Assembly: GCA_051155735.1 (NCBI GenBank)
Contig: DAXETX010000125.1
Coordinates: 1-45,693 of the forward strand
Reading direction: 5' to 3'
Length of the DNA stretch: 45,693 nt
From: JASJCP01 sp051155735
GTDB taxonomy: Bacteria > Cyanobacteriota > Cyanobacteriia > Cyanobacteriales > Xenococcaceae
The notes under the pieces are model-generated. The model did no database searches. It was not told the origin of the DNA and saw only the letters and a program-made list of their open reading frames with translations. The translations under genes were made by a program, and so were the position numbers. Positions 32,892-40,640 of the stretch are shown here, in pieces (within the stretch, counting starts at the first letter, position 1; each line of letters opens with the position of its first letter).

Positions 32892-33872
32892 TTAACTCAG
32901 AATTGTTTGACGAGGATTACCTTGATTTAAGGCTTCTACATAAGCTGGTTTATAACGGGAATCTAGTTCTTGTTTGAGATAAGCTGCATAAGCAACTTCG
33001 ATAAAGGTTTCATTGTCTAAGCCAGCAGTTAAATTGACAAAAACGTTGGCTGCTTCTGCCGAAGTTCTCAAAGCATAAAGAACTTCTCGGCGAGAGACTC
33101 CTTGCTCTAATTGCGCTACCTGAGATTCTAGACCCCCTGGATCGGCTTCTCGTTTGAGAAAGGTGCGATATAATTCTTGCACAAAGCTAGAATTGTCTAG
33201 GTGTTCTGTTTTACCGATCAAATCCGTATCTTCTTGATAAAAGTCTTGCTCTAAATTTTGTAAGGTAATTTGAGTTTGTTGAAATTGTTTAAAGGCTTGA
33301 AATACAGCTTCTCTAGATTTGCCTTGTTTCAAAGCTGCTATATCCCCAGATTTGCGGTGTTGACTATATTTAGGATTAAGATAGACACGATGGGCAATCT
33401 CGACAAAAGTGGCATCATCTAAGCAAGCAGTAACTCTCAGAAATACGCCATCTGCTTCTTGTGAATTACGTAAGCCAACGACTAAATTTTCGCGCAATGC
33501 GCCATTTTTTAACTGCTCAACATTACCCGCTAAACCACCAGGATCGGCTTCTCTTCTTAAAAAAGCTTGGTAGAGTTGTTTGACAAAGTTGAGAGCGTCG
33601 AGATGCGCCGTTTCTTGCAAAAATACTTCATTTTCTAAGTAAGCATATTTGCCAAGATTAATTGTAGTATCTGCGCCACTAGTGAGAACATCTTTAAATT
33701 GTTTTTCACCATAAACCCCAGAAAGACGCAAACTTAAAGTGTATGTCGTAATATTGCCATACCAATAATCATAATCGACTACTGTGTCTGCTGCTTGTAA
33801 GGAAGCATAAGCCAAGATCCGATTTTTAATTTCTTCAGCATTAATTTGGTCGGAAGTAATTTCTTTAAACAT
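32892..33872 (-). CDS. DUF4214 repeat protein
   Basis: A 326-residue protein built of two DUF4214-like repeats alternating with a second, related unit (A-B-A-B). A1: FVKQLYQAFLRREADPGG (about 108-125); A2: FVQELYRTFLKREADPGG (about 228-245), each followed by SREEVL-type helices; B units are FVEIAHRVYLNPKYSQ and FIEVAYAAYLKQELDS. DUF4214 occurs in secreted, calcium-dependent and surface proteins and in glycan-related loci, and resembles the phycobilisome-linker fold in its YRxFLxRxADxxG pattern; it is not a true linker. The last unit is shorter than the third, ending at QTILS. No signal peptide is seen, so secretion would need a C-terminal or other signal. It starts 5 bases after the giant TPR gene, so the two are certainly cotranscribed. 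Confidence 0.8.
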   Translation of the reverse strand: MFKEITSDQINAEEIKNRILAYASLQAADTVVDYDYWYGNITTYTLSLRLSGVYGEKQFKDVLTSGADTTINLGKYAYLENEVFLQETAHLDALNFVKQLYQAFLRREADPGGLAGNVEQLKNGALRENLVVGLRNSQEADGVFLRVTACLDDATFVEIAHRVYLNPKYSQHRKSGDIAALKQGKSREAVFQAFKQFQQTQITLQNLEQDFYQEDTDLIGKTEHLDNSSFVQELYRTFLKREADPGGLESQVAQLEQGVSRREVLYALRTSAEAANVFVNLTAGLDNETFIEVAYAAYLKQELDSRYKPAYVEALNQGNPRQTILS

Positions 33873-33877
33873 AATAA

Positions 33878-36800
33878 TTAGCCAGAAGTATTTGATGCAT
33901 CAAAAAATTCAACATTCATCGTTTCTAACTCTACAGCTTTACGATAATAACTACTAGCCTCGGCTGTTTTGCCTTGATGAGCTAATGTATCGCCTAATTT
34001 GGCATAAAAAAGTGAATTATCAGGATTAAGTTCAATTCCTTGAGTATAAATTGCGATCGCTGCTTCTAGTTGATTACAGCGAAATAATGCTGCTCCTAAA
34101 TTTAAACTGATTTGTTCATTTTGAGGTGTATAAGTTAAAGCATTGCGGTAAAGAGAGATCGCTTCTGTCCAACGATTTTGCGCCATTAAAACTTCTCCCA
34201 ATACCAATAACGCTTCTGTATGGTTGGGTTGAAGCTCAATCGCTCGATTTAGAGCTATACTTGCTTCATGAATTTTACCTGCATTAACTAAAGCTTTGCC
34301 TAATCCATAATGAATTTGCGGATCATTAGGGGTTAGTTCTAACATTTTACGATAACTAGGAATATCTAGGGGATTTTCTGCTATTTTAGCCCGATAATGC
34401 TGACGAGCTACAGCTAAATTCGCTTTAGCTTGTTGTTGAATAGCATGGTTGAGTTTATCTGGGACATCAGGGAAATCGGGTTGTAGGTTGAGAGTCTGAC
34501 GGTAAGCAGAAATTGCTTGCTCCCAGTTTTCGGCTCTGCTATAAAGCTCTCCTAAATAGTAAGAAGATAAAGCACATTGACGATTAAGACTAATGGCAGT
34601 TTGAAAAGCTTGAGTTGCCTTATCCCATTCTTGAAGGTTGTAAAAGGTTTTACCAAGATTGTGATGACACCAAAAATCTTGAGATTCAAGTTGAATCGCT
34701 TGTTGATAAGCGATCGCAGCTTCTGCCCATTGTTCGCGCCGAAATAAGACATCTGCCAATTGACTTTGAATCGTAAAATTATTTTGGTTGGCATGCCAAA
34801 AATTCGGATCGATTTGAGTTACTTGCTGATAGTAGTATTCCGCTTCTGACCAACGTTCTAACTTACCATATGCCACTGCTAAATTATGATAAGCCCAAAC
34901 AAAATCGGGTTTAAGTTCCAAGACTTTTTGGTAACAGCTAATGCCTTGCTCCCATGCTGCTAGATTTAGCCAAGCATCTCCTTGCTGGTGATAAGCTTGC
35001 CACCAATTTGGCTCAAGAATAATGGCGCGCTGATAGTTGGCGATCGCCTCTTGATAGTTTGGTTGTTGACGGTAAGCTTCTCCCAAACTGAAGTAAAATT
35101 CACCATGGTTGGGATGGTTAGTACTAGCTTGTTGATAAAGTTGGATCGCTTGCTCCCATTGCTGTTGTTGCATTAAGAGTTTGCCGAGAGAGCGATAAGG
35201 TTCTACTAGATCGGGTGCTAAACTTAGAGCTTGACGATAGCAGGTTTCCGCTTTAGCCAATTGTTGTTGAGCCACAAACTGAGCCGCTAAATTTAGATAA
35301 TCTGAAGCGTTACTTGTTGCCGTTGGTTGGTTGGTTAAAGCTTGATAACGATATTCTGTGGCTTGTTGCTGTTCTCCCACAGTTTCTAGGAGTTCTGCCA
35401 GTCGATAATAAGCTGCGGTAAATTGCGGATTAAGGTGAATCCCTTGTTGCCAGAGGGCGATCGCCTCTGACTGACGTTGTTGCTTTAGCAAAGTTTCACT
35501 CAAACCTAAATAAAGTTCAGTATTATGGGGGGCAATTTTTAGAGCTTGGCGATAATTATCTATATTGCTTGGATCTTGAGCGATTGCTTGTAAATATAGT
35601 TGTAAAGCGGAATTAAAGTCCGATTTAATTCTCTGATGTAAAGCGTGATTGAGTTTAGCGGTTAATTCTGGTAATTCTGGATTGAGTTTTTGCGCTTGAA
35701 CATACGCTTCATAAGCTGCTTCCCAGTTTTCTAGAGCGACTAAAGCTGCTGCCAAATTATAATAAGACCAACCAAACTCAGGATTTAAGCTAATCGCTGC
35801 TTGATAAGCTTTAACGGCAGCTTCCCAATCTTTAATTTCTCTGAAAGCATCTCCTAAGTTGTGATGTGTCCAACTAAACTCAGGATTTAACTCTTTAGCT
35901 TGACAATAATGCTCAATCGCCTTTTCCCACTGTTGCTGTTTTAAATAAGCATCTCCTAGATAGTGCTGGATTTGGCTTTGAGCAGGAGCGATCGCCAGAG
36001 CTTGTTGATAATAAATAATTGCTGCTTCCCAGTCTTGTTTCGCTGCTAAAATCCGACCTAAAGAGTAGTAGGAATGGCTGTCTTGGGGATTTTGATTGAT
36101 AGCTTGCTGCCAACAGGCGATCGCCTCTTGATTCCGTTGTTGTTGAATTAAAATTTTGCCTAATTGGTGATAGGCTTCGCTAAAGTCAAGTTTTAACTTA
36201 ATCGCTTGACGGTAACAGGTTTCAGCCTGGTTAGCTTCCCCTTGTTCTAACAGAATGTTACCCAACTGTAAATGGTCTTGAGCCGTTACTTTTTCAGGCT
36301 CTAAACAGAAAGCTTCAAACCAATATTGGGTAGCTTCTTGATTTTGACCAATTCTTTCTAAAACTCTAGCAAGATTACGATAAACTCCAGCAAATTTGGG
36401 GTCTAGAGCGATCGCTCTTTGATAGTAGCGAATGGCTTGCTGCCAATCTTGCTTTTGTCCATAAAGACTACCCAAATTGGCGTTAAGAATTGCGGAATTA
36501 GACTCTGTGATTAAAGCCGTTTTGAAATCAGCAATTTTTTCGGCGATACTTTGAAGTTCTGTCTCCTGAAAATCGACTAAAGAAGTAGCATCCGTCAGCA
36601 GTGGCACACTTAATGGTTCAGAGGCAACATCTTTTGTCCCTAACTCTAAAGCTTGACGGTACAATAAAGCTGCTTGTTGCCACTGCCCTTGTTCTTCCAA
36701 AATTACTGCTAAGCGTTGATAAGCTGCGGTAAATTGAGGATTTAATTTAATTGCGTACTCATAACACTCGATTGCTTCGGCGATTCTCCCTTGATTTAAC

Positions 36801-37918
36801 AATTCATTACCCACTTTATAGTGAGTTTGAGGACTAGTTTTTTCTGGCTCTATTTTCAAAGCCTGATAAGTTGATTCAATAGCCTCTTGATTTTGTCCTA
36901 GTTTGTACCAAACTTTCGCCAAATTGCGATAAGCTCCTGCGAAATTTGGCGCGAGTTCAATTGCTTGTTGATAATAGGTAATTGCTTGCGGCCATTGTTC
37001 TTGTTGGGCATAAATTCCTCCCAAATTGGCATAAACTTCTGTATAACCAGGATTGATTTTAATTGCTCGCTCATAACAGGCTATAGCTTTAGATAAGTCC
37101 CCTAATTTTTGTAAAATATTACCTTGAGTTTTATAAGCTTCCGCAAAATTAGGCAAGTGATTAAGCACTCGCTGAGAGATCGCCAGAGCCTCTGAAAAAT
37201 TATTGGCTGCTAGACAATCAATCGCTTTTCTCAAAGCCTTTTGGGCGTTTATTTCTTCGGAAGTGAGTGGGGTTGGCTTTGGCAGTGAAGTAACAGTTAG
37301 TTTACGATGCCATTGAGAAGGTTCAATAAAATCAGCAAAATTCTGGATAATCAGGTTATTCTCTAGAGGCTGCGATTTCATTTTGGCAGCAACTTCGATT
37401 TCTAAATTCCCTTGGGCAAAAGGTTGCACCACTAGAGCAGAATTAGGCACTTTTTTCTGATCGGAAATAGCCTTTAGTAAGGTTTTATCTGATTGTGATG
37501 AATTTATCGCTTCAATAATTTCTCCCTGTGCCAATTGATCAGCAGAGCCTGCGATGACTTCGTCAACACCGCGATGGGAGATGCTCTGGCGACCAGAGCA
37601 TCTCTCACGGTCAAAATTCTTGCCAGCTTTTGGTTTATCTGGAATTGTTTGAGAGAAATAGCCGACAGCTTCTGCTAAATTACCTTGATGTTTTAGCGCA
37701 GTAGCCAGTTTTTGGCAAGCCTCCAAAGAATTGGGGACAATTTGAACTGCTTGACGATAATAGGCGATCGCCTCGGTTACATTAGCTTGTTGCCAGTATT
37801 TATCCCCCGTTTTAAGGTAATAACCAAAGGTGGCAGTCTGATCTGCTAATCTTAAGCTCGATGGAGATTGCTCTAGTGGTAGTGGTAGATTCAATTCTCG
37901 ATGCTCTCGGTTGTTCAT
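33878..37918 (-). CDS. Giant TPR repeat protein (1346 residues)
   Basis: Long solenoid of tetratricopeptide repeats, most of the 34-residue type with the W-x-x-A-I/A-x-x-Y-Q-x-A pattern (for example WPQAITYYQQAIELAPN, WEKAIEHYCQAKELNPEF, WEAAVKAYQAAISLNPEF, WEQAISAYRQTLNLQPDF). There is a first TPR block (about 35-90), a non-repeat linker (about 95-215), then repeats to the C terminus with short breaks near 440-470. No catalytic domain, signal peptide or membrane helix was seen. Related repeat units occur in the two TPR-glycosyltransferases of the same row, so it may be a scaffold for them; that is inference. The linker carries a palindromic element at 37568-37611. The gene is the first of the row. 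TPR proteins of this size are common in cyanobacteria. Confidence 0.88.
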   Translation of the reverse strand: MNNREHRELNLPLPLEQSPSSLRLADQTATFGYYLKTGDKYWQQANVTEAIAYYRQAVQIVPNSLEACQKLATALKHQGNLAEAVGYFSQTIPDKPKAGKNFDRERCSGRQSISHRGVDEVIAGSADQLAQGEIIEAINSSQSDKTLLKAISDQKKVPNSALVVQPFAQGNLEIEVAAKMKSQPLENNLIIQNFADFIEPSQWHRKLTVTSLPKPTPLTSEEINAQKALRKAIDCLAANNFSEALAISQRVLNHLPNFAEAYKTQGNILQKLGDLSKAIACYERAIKINPGYTEVYANLGGIYAQQEQWPQAITYYQQAIELAPNFAGAYRNLAKVWYKLGQNQEAIESTYQALKIEPEKTSPQTHYKVGNELLNQGRIAEAIECYEYAIKLNPQFTAAYQRLAVILEEQGQWQQAALLYRQALELGTKDVASEPLSVPLLTDATSLVDFQETELQSIAEKIADFKTALITESNSAILNANLGSLYGQKQDWQQAIRYYQRAIALDPKFAGVYRNLARVLERIGQNQEATQYWFEAFCLEPEKVTAQDHLQLGNILLEQGEANQAETCYRQAIKLKLDFSEAYHQLGKILIQQQRNQEAIACWQQAINQNPQDSHSYYSLGRILAAKQDWEAAIIYYQQALAIAPAQSQIQHYLGDAYLKQQQWEKAIEHYCQAKELNPEFSWTHHNLGDAFREIKDWEAAVKAYQAAISLNPEFGWSYYNLAAALVALENWEAAYEAYVQAQKLNPELPELTAKLNHALHQRIKSDFNSALQLYLQAIAQDPSNIDNYRQALKIAPHNTELYLGLSETLLKQQRQSEAIALWQQGIHLNPQFTAAYYRLAELLETVGEQQQATEYRYQALTNQPTATSNASDYLNLAAQFVAQQQLAKAETCYRQALSLAPDLVEPYRSLGKLLMQQQQWEQAIQLYQQASTNHPNHGEFYFSLGEAYRQQPNYQEAIANYQRAIILEPNWWQAYHQQGDAWLNLAAWEQGISCYQKVLELKPDFVWAYHNLAVAYGKLERWSEAEYYYQQVTQIDPNFWHANQNNFTIQSQLADVLFRREQWAEAAIAYQQAIQLESQDFWCHHNLGKTFYNLQEWDKATQAFQTAISLNRQCALSSYYLGELYSRAENWEQAISAYRQTLNLQPDFPDVPDKLNHAIQQQAKANLAVARQHYRAKIAENPLDIPSYRKMLELTPNDPQIHYGLGKALVNAGKIHEASIALNRAIELQPNHTEALLVLGEVLMAQNRWTEAISLYRNALTYTPQNEQISLNLGAALFRCNQLEAAIAIYTQGIELNPDNSLFYAKLGDTLAHQGKTAEASSYYRKAVELETMNVEFFDASNTSG
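37568..37611. repeat. Palindromic element inside the giant TPR coding region
   Basis: Perfect 12-base arms GAGATGCTCTGG (37578-37589) and CCAGAGCATCTC (37593-37604) with a 3-base loop CGA, extended outwards by GG-type wobble and TG/CA pairs and then by ACCG (37568-37571) pairing with CGGT (37608-37611). It encodes about residues 103-117 of the TPR protein (RERCSGRQSISHRG), a Cys/Arg/Ser-rich patch unlike the surrounding Ala/Gln/Leu-rich repeats. Confidence 0.8.
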
Positions 37919-37970
37919 GGGAAAATCGGTAATAAACTAATTGGCGAAATTAGGTCGAGGCAAAGATTGC

Positions 37971-38279
37971 TCAAAATTCTTCTGCGTCTATCGATCTAAG
38001 AAACCATACTACTAGACCAAATAACACCGCTAATCCCAGTAAAATATAAGTAATAAGTCTATTTATTGCTACCCAACTCACAACCAGAGCTATTACATAA
38101 GGCGTTCCCAAAAGTAAACTGACAAAAGTAATTTTCTTTTTTGTCCAGCGAATATTGCCCCAATTGGTTTTAACACTACCACCTCTAGAAGATCTGGCTA
38201 AACCATGACTATTATCAATGGGAGCATTAATCTTCCCGCCTCTTTGTACTTTCGGTAAGGGCTTTCTGTGATCACTCAT
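37971..38279 (-). CDS. Small two-helix membrane protein
   Basis: A 102-residue protein, unrecognised beyond a cyanobacterial look. The first 48 residues are polar and basic (RKPLPKVQRGGKINAP, LARSSRGGSVKTNWG). Two membrane helices follow at about 52-72 (ITFVSLLLGTPYVIALVVSW) and 76-95 (ITYILLGLAVLFGLVVWFL), with a short acidic tail (SIDAEEF). The basic N terminus should face the cytoplasm. It stands alone on the minus strand, 52 bases before the giant TPR gene; cotranscription with the sugar/sulfate row is possible. The reading frame has a good start and coding-like composition. Confidence 0.65.
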   Translation of the reverse strand: MSDHRKPLPKVQRGGKINAPIDNSHGLARSSRGGSVKTNWGNIRWTKKKITFVSLLLGTPYVIALVVSWVAINRLITYILLGLAVLFGLVVWFLRSIDAEEF

Positions 38280-38613
38280 TGGTCTTTAAATTATAAAATT
38301 ACTAACTATTAATACGATACTCGTAAAAATTTGGGTTAAAAAACATAGTAGATACCCAAAAAGCTTATTCTATATAATTCCCTATTCTTATCTAAAATAT
38401 AATTTCTCTCAGATTTTTTTGCTTTACCCTCATCAACTCTTTATATATAGCAGTCCCAAATCATTCATCAAAACAATAAATGACATTGGTATTTTTGTCC
38501 TTTAAATCACTTAAATTTTGAATATTGGTAATAAAAAGTAAATCAGTATCTTAACTGAGCAAGTTGAACTTTAACTAGTTGATTACTTCTAGAAAAGTAC
38601 TCGCTCTTGAAGC
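38280..38613. other. AT-rich intergenic region, 334 bases
   Basis: No open frame of note on either strand and no tRNA-like cloverleaf. It contains the weak hairpin at 38325-38360; the rest is AT-rich sequence in which I see no other structure. It should hold the promoter of the small membrane protein and the end of the folD transcript. Confidence 0.6.
38325..38360 (-). terminator. Weak terminator-like hairpin downstream of folD
   Basis: TTTGGGT (38330-38336) pairs with ACCCAAA (38354-38360) across a 17-base loop; on the minus strand the stem is followed by TTTTT (38329-38325). The stem is short and AT-rich and lies over 250 bases beyond the folD stop, so it may be chance. Confidence 0.3.
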
Positions 38614-39492
38614 TTAACAATTAAATTTCTGGCAATAACTCCAATAAGTATTACTCAACAACATAGCTACTGTCATCGGTCCAACACCTCCAGGAACAGG
38701 GGTAATATAGCTAGCTACTTTTGATACTGAATCAAAATCGACATCTCCTACCAAACGAGAATTTCCTGCTGAGTCTGTAATACGATTGATTCCGACATCA
38801 ATTACTACTGCTCCTGGTTTAACCATAGAAGCGTTAATTAGTTCGGGTTTACCTGCTGCTGCAACCAAAATATCTGCTTCTTGACAAACTTGAGCCAAAT
38901 CTTGGGTCTGAGAATGAGCCATTGTTACAGTGGCATTTTTCTCTAGTAGCATTAATCCTAAAGGCTTTCCGACTAAGATGCTCCGTCCTACAACTACGGC
39001 TTTTTTTCCTGACAAAGCAAGATCATATTCTGCCAATAACTTCATCACTCCTGCTGGCGTGCAACTTCTTAAACCAGGTTCAGAACGCACTAATTTTCCC
39101 AAATTTAAAGGATGTAACCCATCGGCATCTTTATCAGGATCAATCTGCTGTAGTAAGCTAACAGGATCAAGATGATCTGGGAGTGGTAACTGAATTAGGA
39201 TGCCATCAACTTTCTCATCATGATTTAAAGCCGATATTTCTGCTGCTAAGGCTTCTTGAGTAATGTTTTGAGGTAGCTGTTTACCTAATGAAGCCATACC
39301 AATTCTCCGACAAGCTTTTTCTTTATTCCGAACATATACCGCACTAGCAGGATGTTCTCCTACCATCAATACTGCGAGTCCTGGGGGACAACCAATTTTC
39401 GGGTTAAGGCTAGCTATTTTTTCTTGAAGCTGAGTTTGAATTTTTCTCGCCAAAGCCTTACCATCCAGTATAAGATGTTGATTTGGATTCAT
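38614..39492 (-). CDS. folD: Bifunctional methylenetetrahydrofolate dehydrogenase/cyclohydrolase
   Basis: Interconverts 5,10-methylene-THF, 5,10-methenyl-THF and 10-formyl-THF using NADP+, feeding purine and formyl-Met synthesis. The 292 residues have the catalytic segment ASAVYVRNKEKACRRIGM with the conserved Tyr and Lys, the signature DGILIQLPLPDHLD, PDKDADGLHPLNLGKL, the nucleotide loop VVVGRSILVGKPLGLMLLEK and the C-terminal PVPGGVGPMTVAMLL. It is cytoplasmic and transcribed alone. It is divergent from the small lipoprotein gene with 182 bases between them. Confidence 0.97.
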   Translation of the reverse strand: MNPNQHLILDGKALARKIQTQLQEKIASLNPKIGCPPGLAVLMVGEHPASAVYVRNKEKACRRIGMASLGKQLPQNITQEALAAEISALNHDEKVDGILIQLPLPDHLDPVSLLQQIDPDKDADGLHPLNLGKLVRSEPGLRSCTPAGVMKLLAEYDLALSGKKAVVVGRSILVGKPLGLMLLEKNATVTMAHSQTQDLAQVCQEADILVAAAGKPELINASMVKPGAVVIDVGINRITDSAGNSRLVGDVDFDSVSKVASYITPVPGGVGPMTVAMLLSNTYWSYCQKFNC

Positions 39493-39674
39493 TGGGCAAT
39501 TTTCTACTTAAATTAAACTAAAATTGTCTTGATTATTTAGTATATATTTAAGTAATTATACTTATTAAATTTTCAGGAAAAATTCTCGATTTAAATCAAC
39601 TAAGTAATCAGTAAGATTAAGTTAAGCTAAAACAGCTGAATAATTTTTAAACTACTGGTCTAGAATCGCTCAAA

Positions 39675-40073
39675 ATGAGAATATCAAATGCCAAAATTAG
39701 AATTCTGATTTATCGATTAGCACTAATAATTTTAGGTAGTGGTTTAGGGGCTTGTGAGTTTAATTTTGCGAATAAATCTGCTGTAATTCAAGAAATTACT
39801 CGGAAAAAACCAGGTAAAGTGACCTATGTCACGGGAGAAGTCAAAAAATCAGTGCCTTTTATTGGGGGTGCTGCCTATCAACTACAAGATAGCACTGGTA
39901 GTGTTTGGGTTATGACATCGGGTAGTTTACCAATCCCAGGCACGACTATTACCGTAAAGGGCGAAATTCAGCAAAAAGCCATAAAAGTAGCTGAAAAAAC
40001 CTTAAAAGAGGTTTATTTAGTTGAATTGCAACAACTACCTCTAAATTCAGAGGTTTCAGCCGTAAATAACTAA
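39675..40073 (+). CDS. Small lipoprotein with OB-fold-like domain
   Basis: A 132-residue predicted lipoprotein. The N terminus MRISNAKIRILIYRLALIIL ends in the lipobox LGAC, with Cys 27 as the lipid-bearing residue. The mature part, VTYVTGEVKKSVPFIGGAAY, LQDSTGSVWVMTSGSLPIPG, TITVKGEIQQKAI and VYLVELQQLP, has the strand pattern and the glycine positions of a small OB-fold of the type seen in short exported nucleic-acid- or oligosaccharide-binding-like proteins. No function known. It precedes the Nudix gene by 29 bases on the same strand. Confidence 0.68.
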   Translation: MRISNAKIRILIYRLALIILGSGLGACEFNFANKSAVIQEITRKKPGKVTYVTGEVKKSVPFIGGAAYQLQDSTGSVWVMTSGSLPIPGTTITVKGEIQQKAIKVAEKTLKEVYLVELQQLPLNSEVSAVNN

Positions 40074-40102
40074 ATTAATTAGCTATCTTCCACAAAATAC
40101 CG

Positions 40103-40552
40103 ATGAGTCTGTCACCTCCTTTAGTAGCTATGGCTATTCTGTATCGCGAAGGCAAATTTTTGATGCAACTTCGAGATGATGTTCCAGGAATTTTATATCC
40201 TGGTTATTGGGGCTTATTTGGCGGTCATTTAGAATTAAATGAAACTCCCCAAGAAGGGGTAATTCGAGAAATAAAAGAAGAAATTGATTATCAGCTAACT
40301 CAACCGCAAAAGTTTCGTTGTTATACTGATAGCAGAGCAGTTCGCTATATTTTTTATGCGCCACTAAAATCAGAAATTCAGGCTTTAGAATTAAGAGAAG
40401 GTTGGGATCTAAACTTGATTCCCCCATCAAATATTATTCGTGGAGTTTACTATTCTCATAAAGCAGGTGAGGAAAAACCCTTGGGAGATATTCATCGGCG
40501 AATTTTGTTAGATTTTATCAAGTCTGGGTTAGAAAATTTTGAGCAGTTTTGA
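40103..40552 (+). CDS. Nudix hydrolase
   Basis: A 149-residue hydrolase acting on nucleoside diphosphate-linked compounds with Mg2+. The Nudix box GX5EX7REUXEEXGU is present as GHLELNE, seven residues, then REIKEEID, with Asp in place of the usual Gly near the end. Upstream residues FLMQLRDDVPGILYPGYWGLFGG are typical for this group. The substrate cannot be told. It is close behind the lipoprotein gene and about 90 bases before the protease gene. Cytoplasmic. Confidence 0.92.
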   Translation: MSLSPPLVAMAILYREGKFLMQLRDDVPGILYPGYWGLFGGHLELNETPQEGVIREIKEEIDYQLTQPQKFRCYTDSRAVRYIFYAPLKSEIQALELREGWDLNLIPPSNIIRGVYYSHKAGEEKPLGDIHRRILLDFIKSGLENFEQF

Positions 40553-40640
40553 TCCAACTTTTACCAAAATTTTCAGATCTAACCTTTATTATTGAAAAAG
40601 ATAGGGAATATAGCTCTTGTTCCATACTAAGCGTATTTTT

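Noticed and set aside
32892..33872. Phycobilisome linker polypeptide
   Set aside because: The YRxFLxRxADxxG pattern resembles the linker fold but is the DUF4214 signature; no phycobiliprotein genes are near.
34982..35176. Open frame opposite the giant TPR gene
   Set aside because: Antisense of TPR repeats with a biased composition; no coding evidence.
33878..37918. DNA-level tandem repeats such as a CRISPR array in the TPR gene
   Set aside because: The periodicity is of protein repeats of 34 codons with diverged DNA; no identical short repeats with equal spacers.
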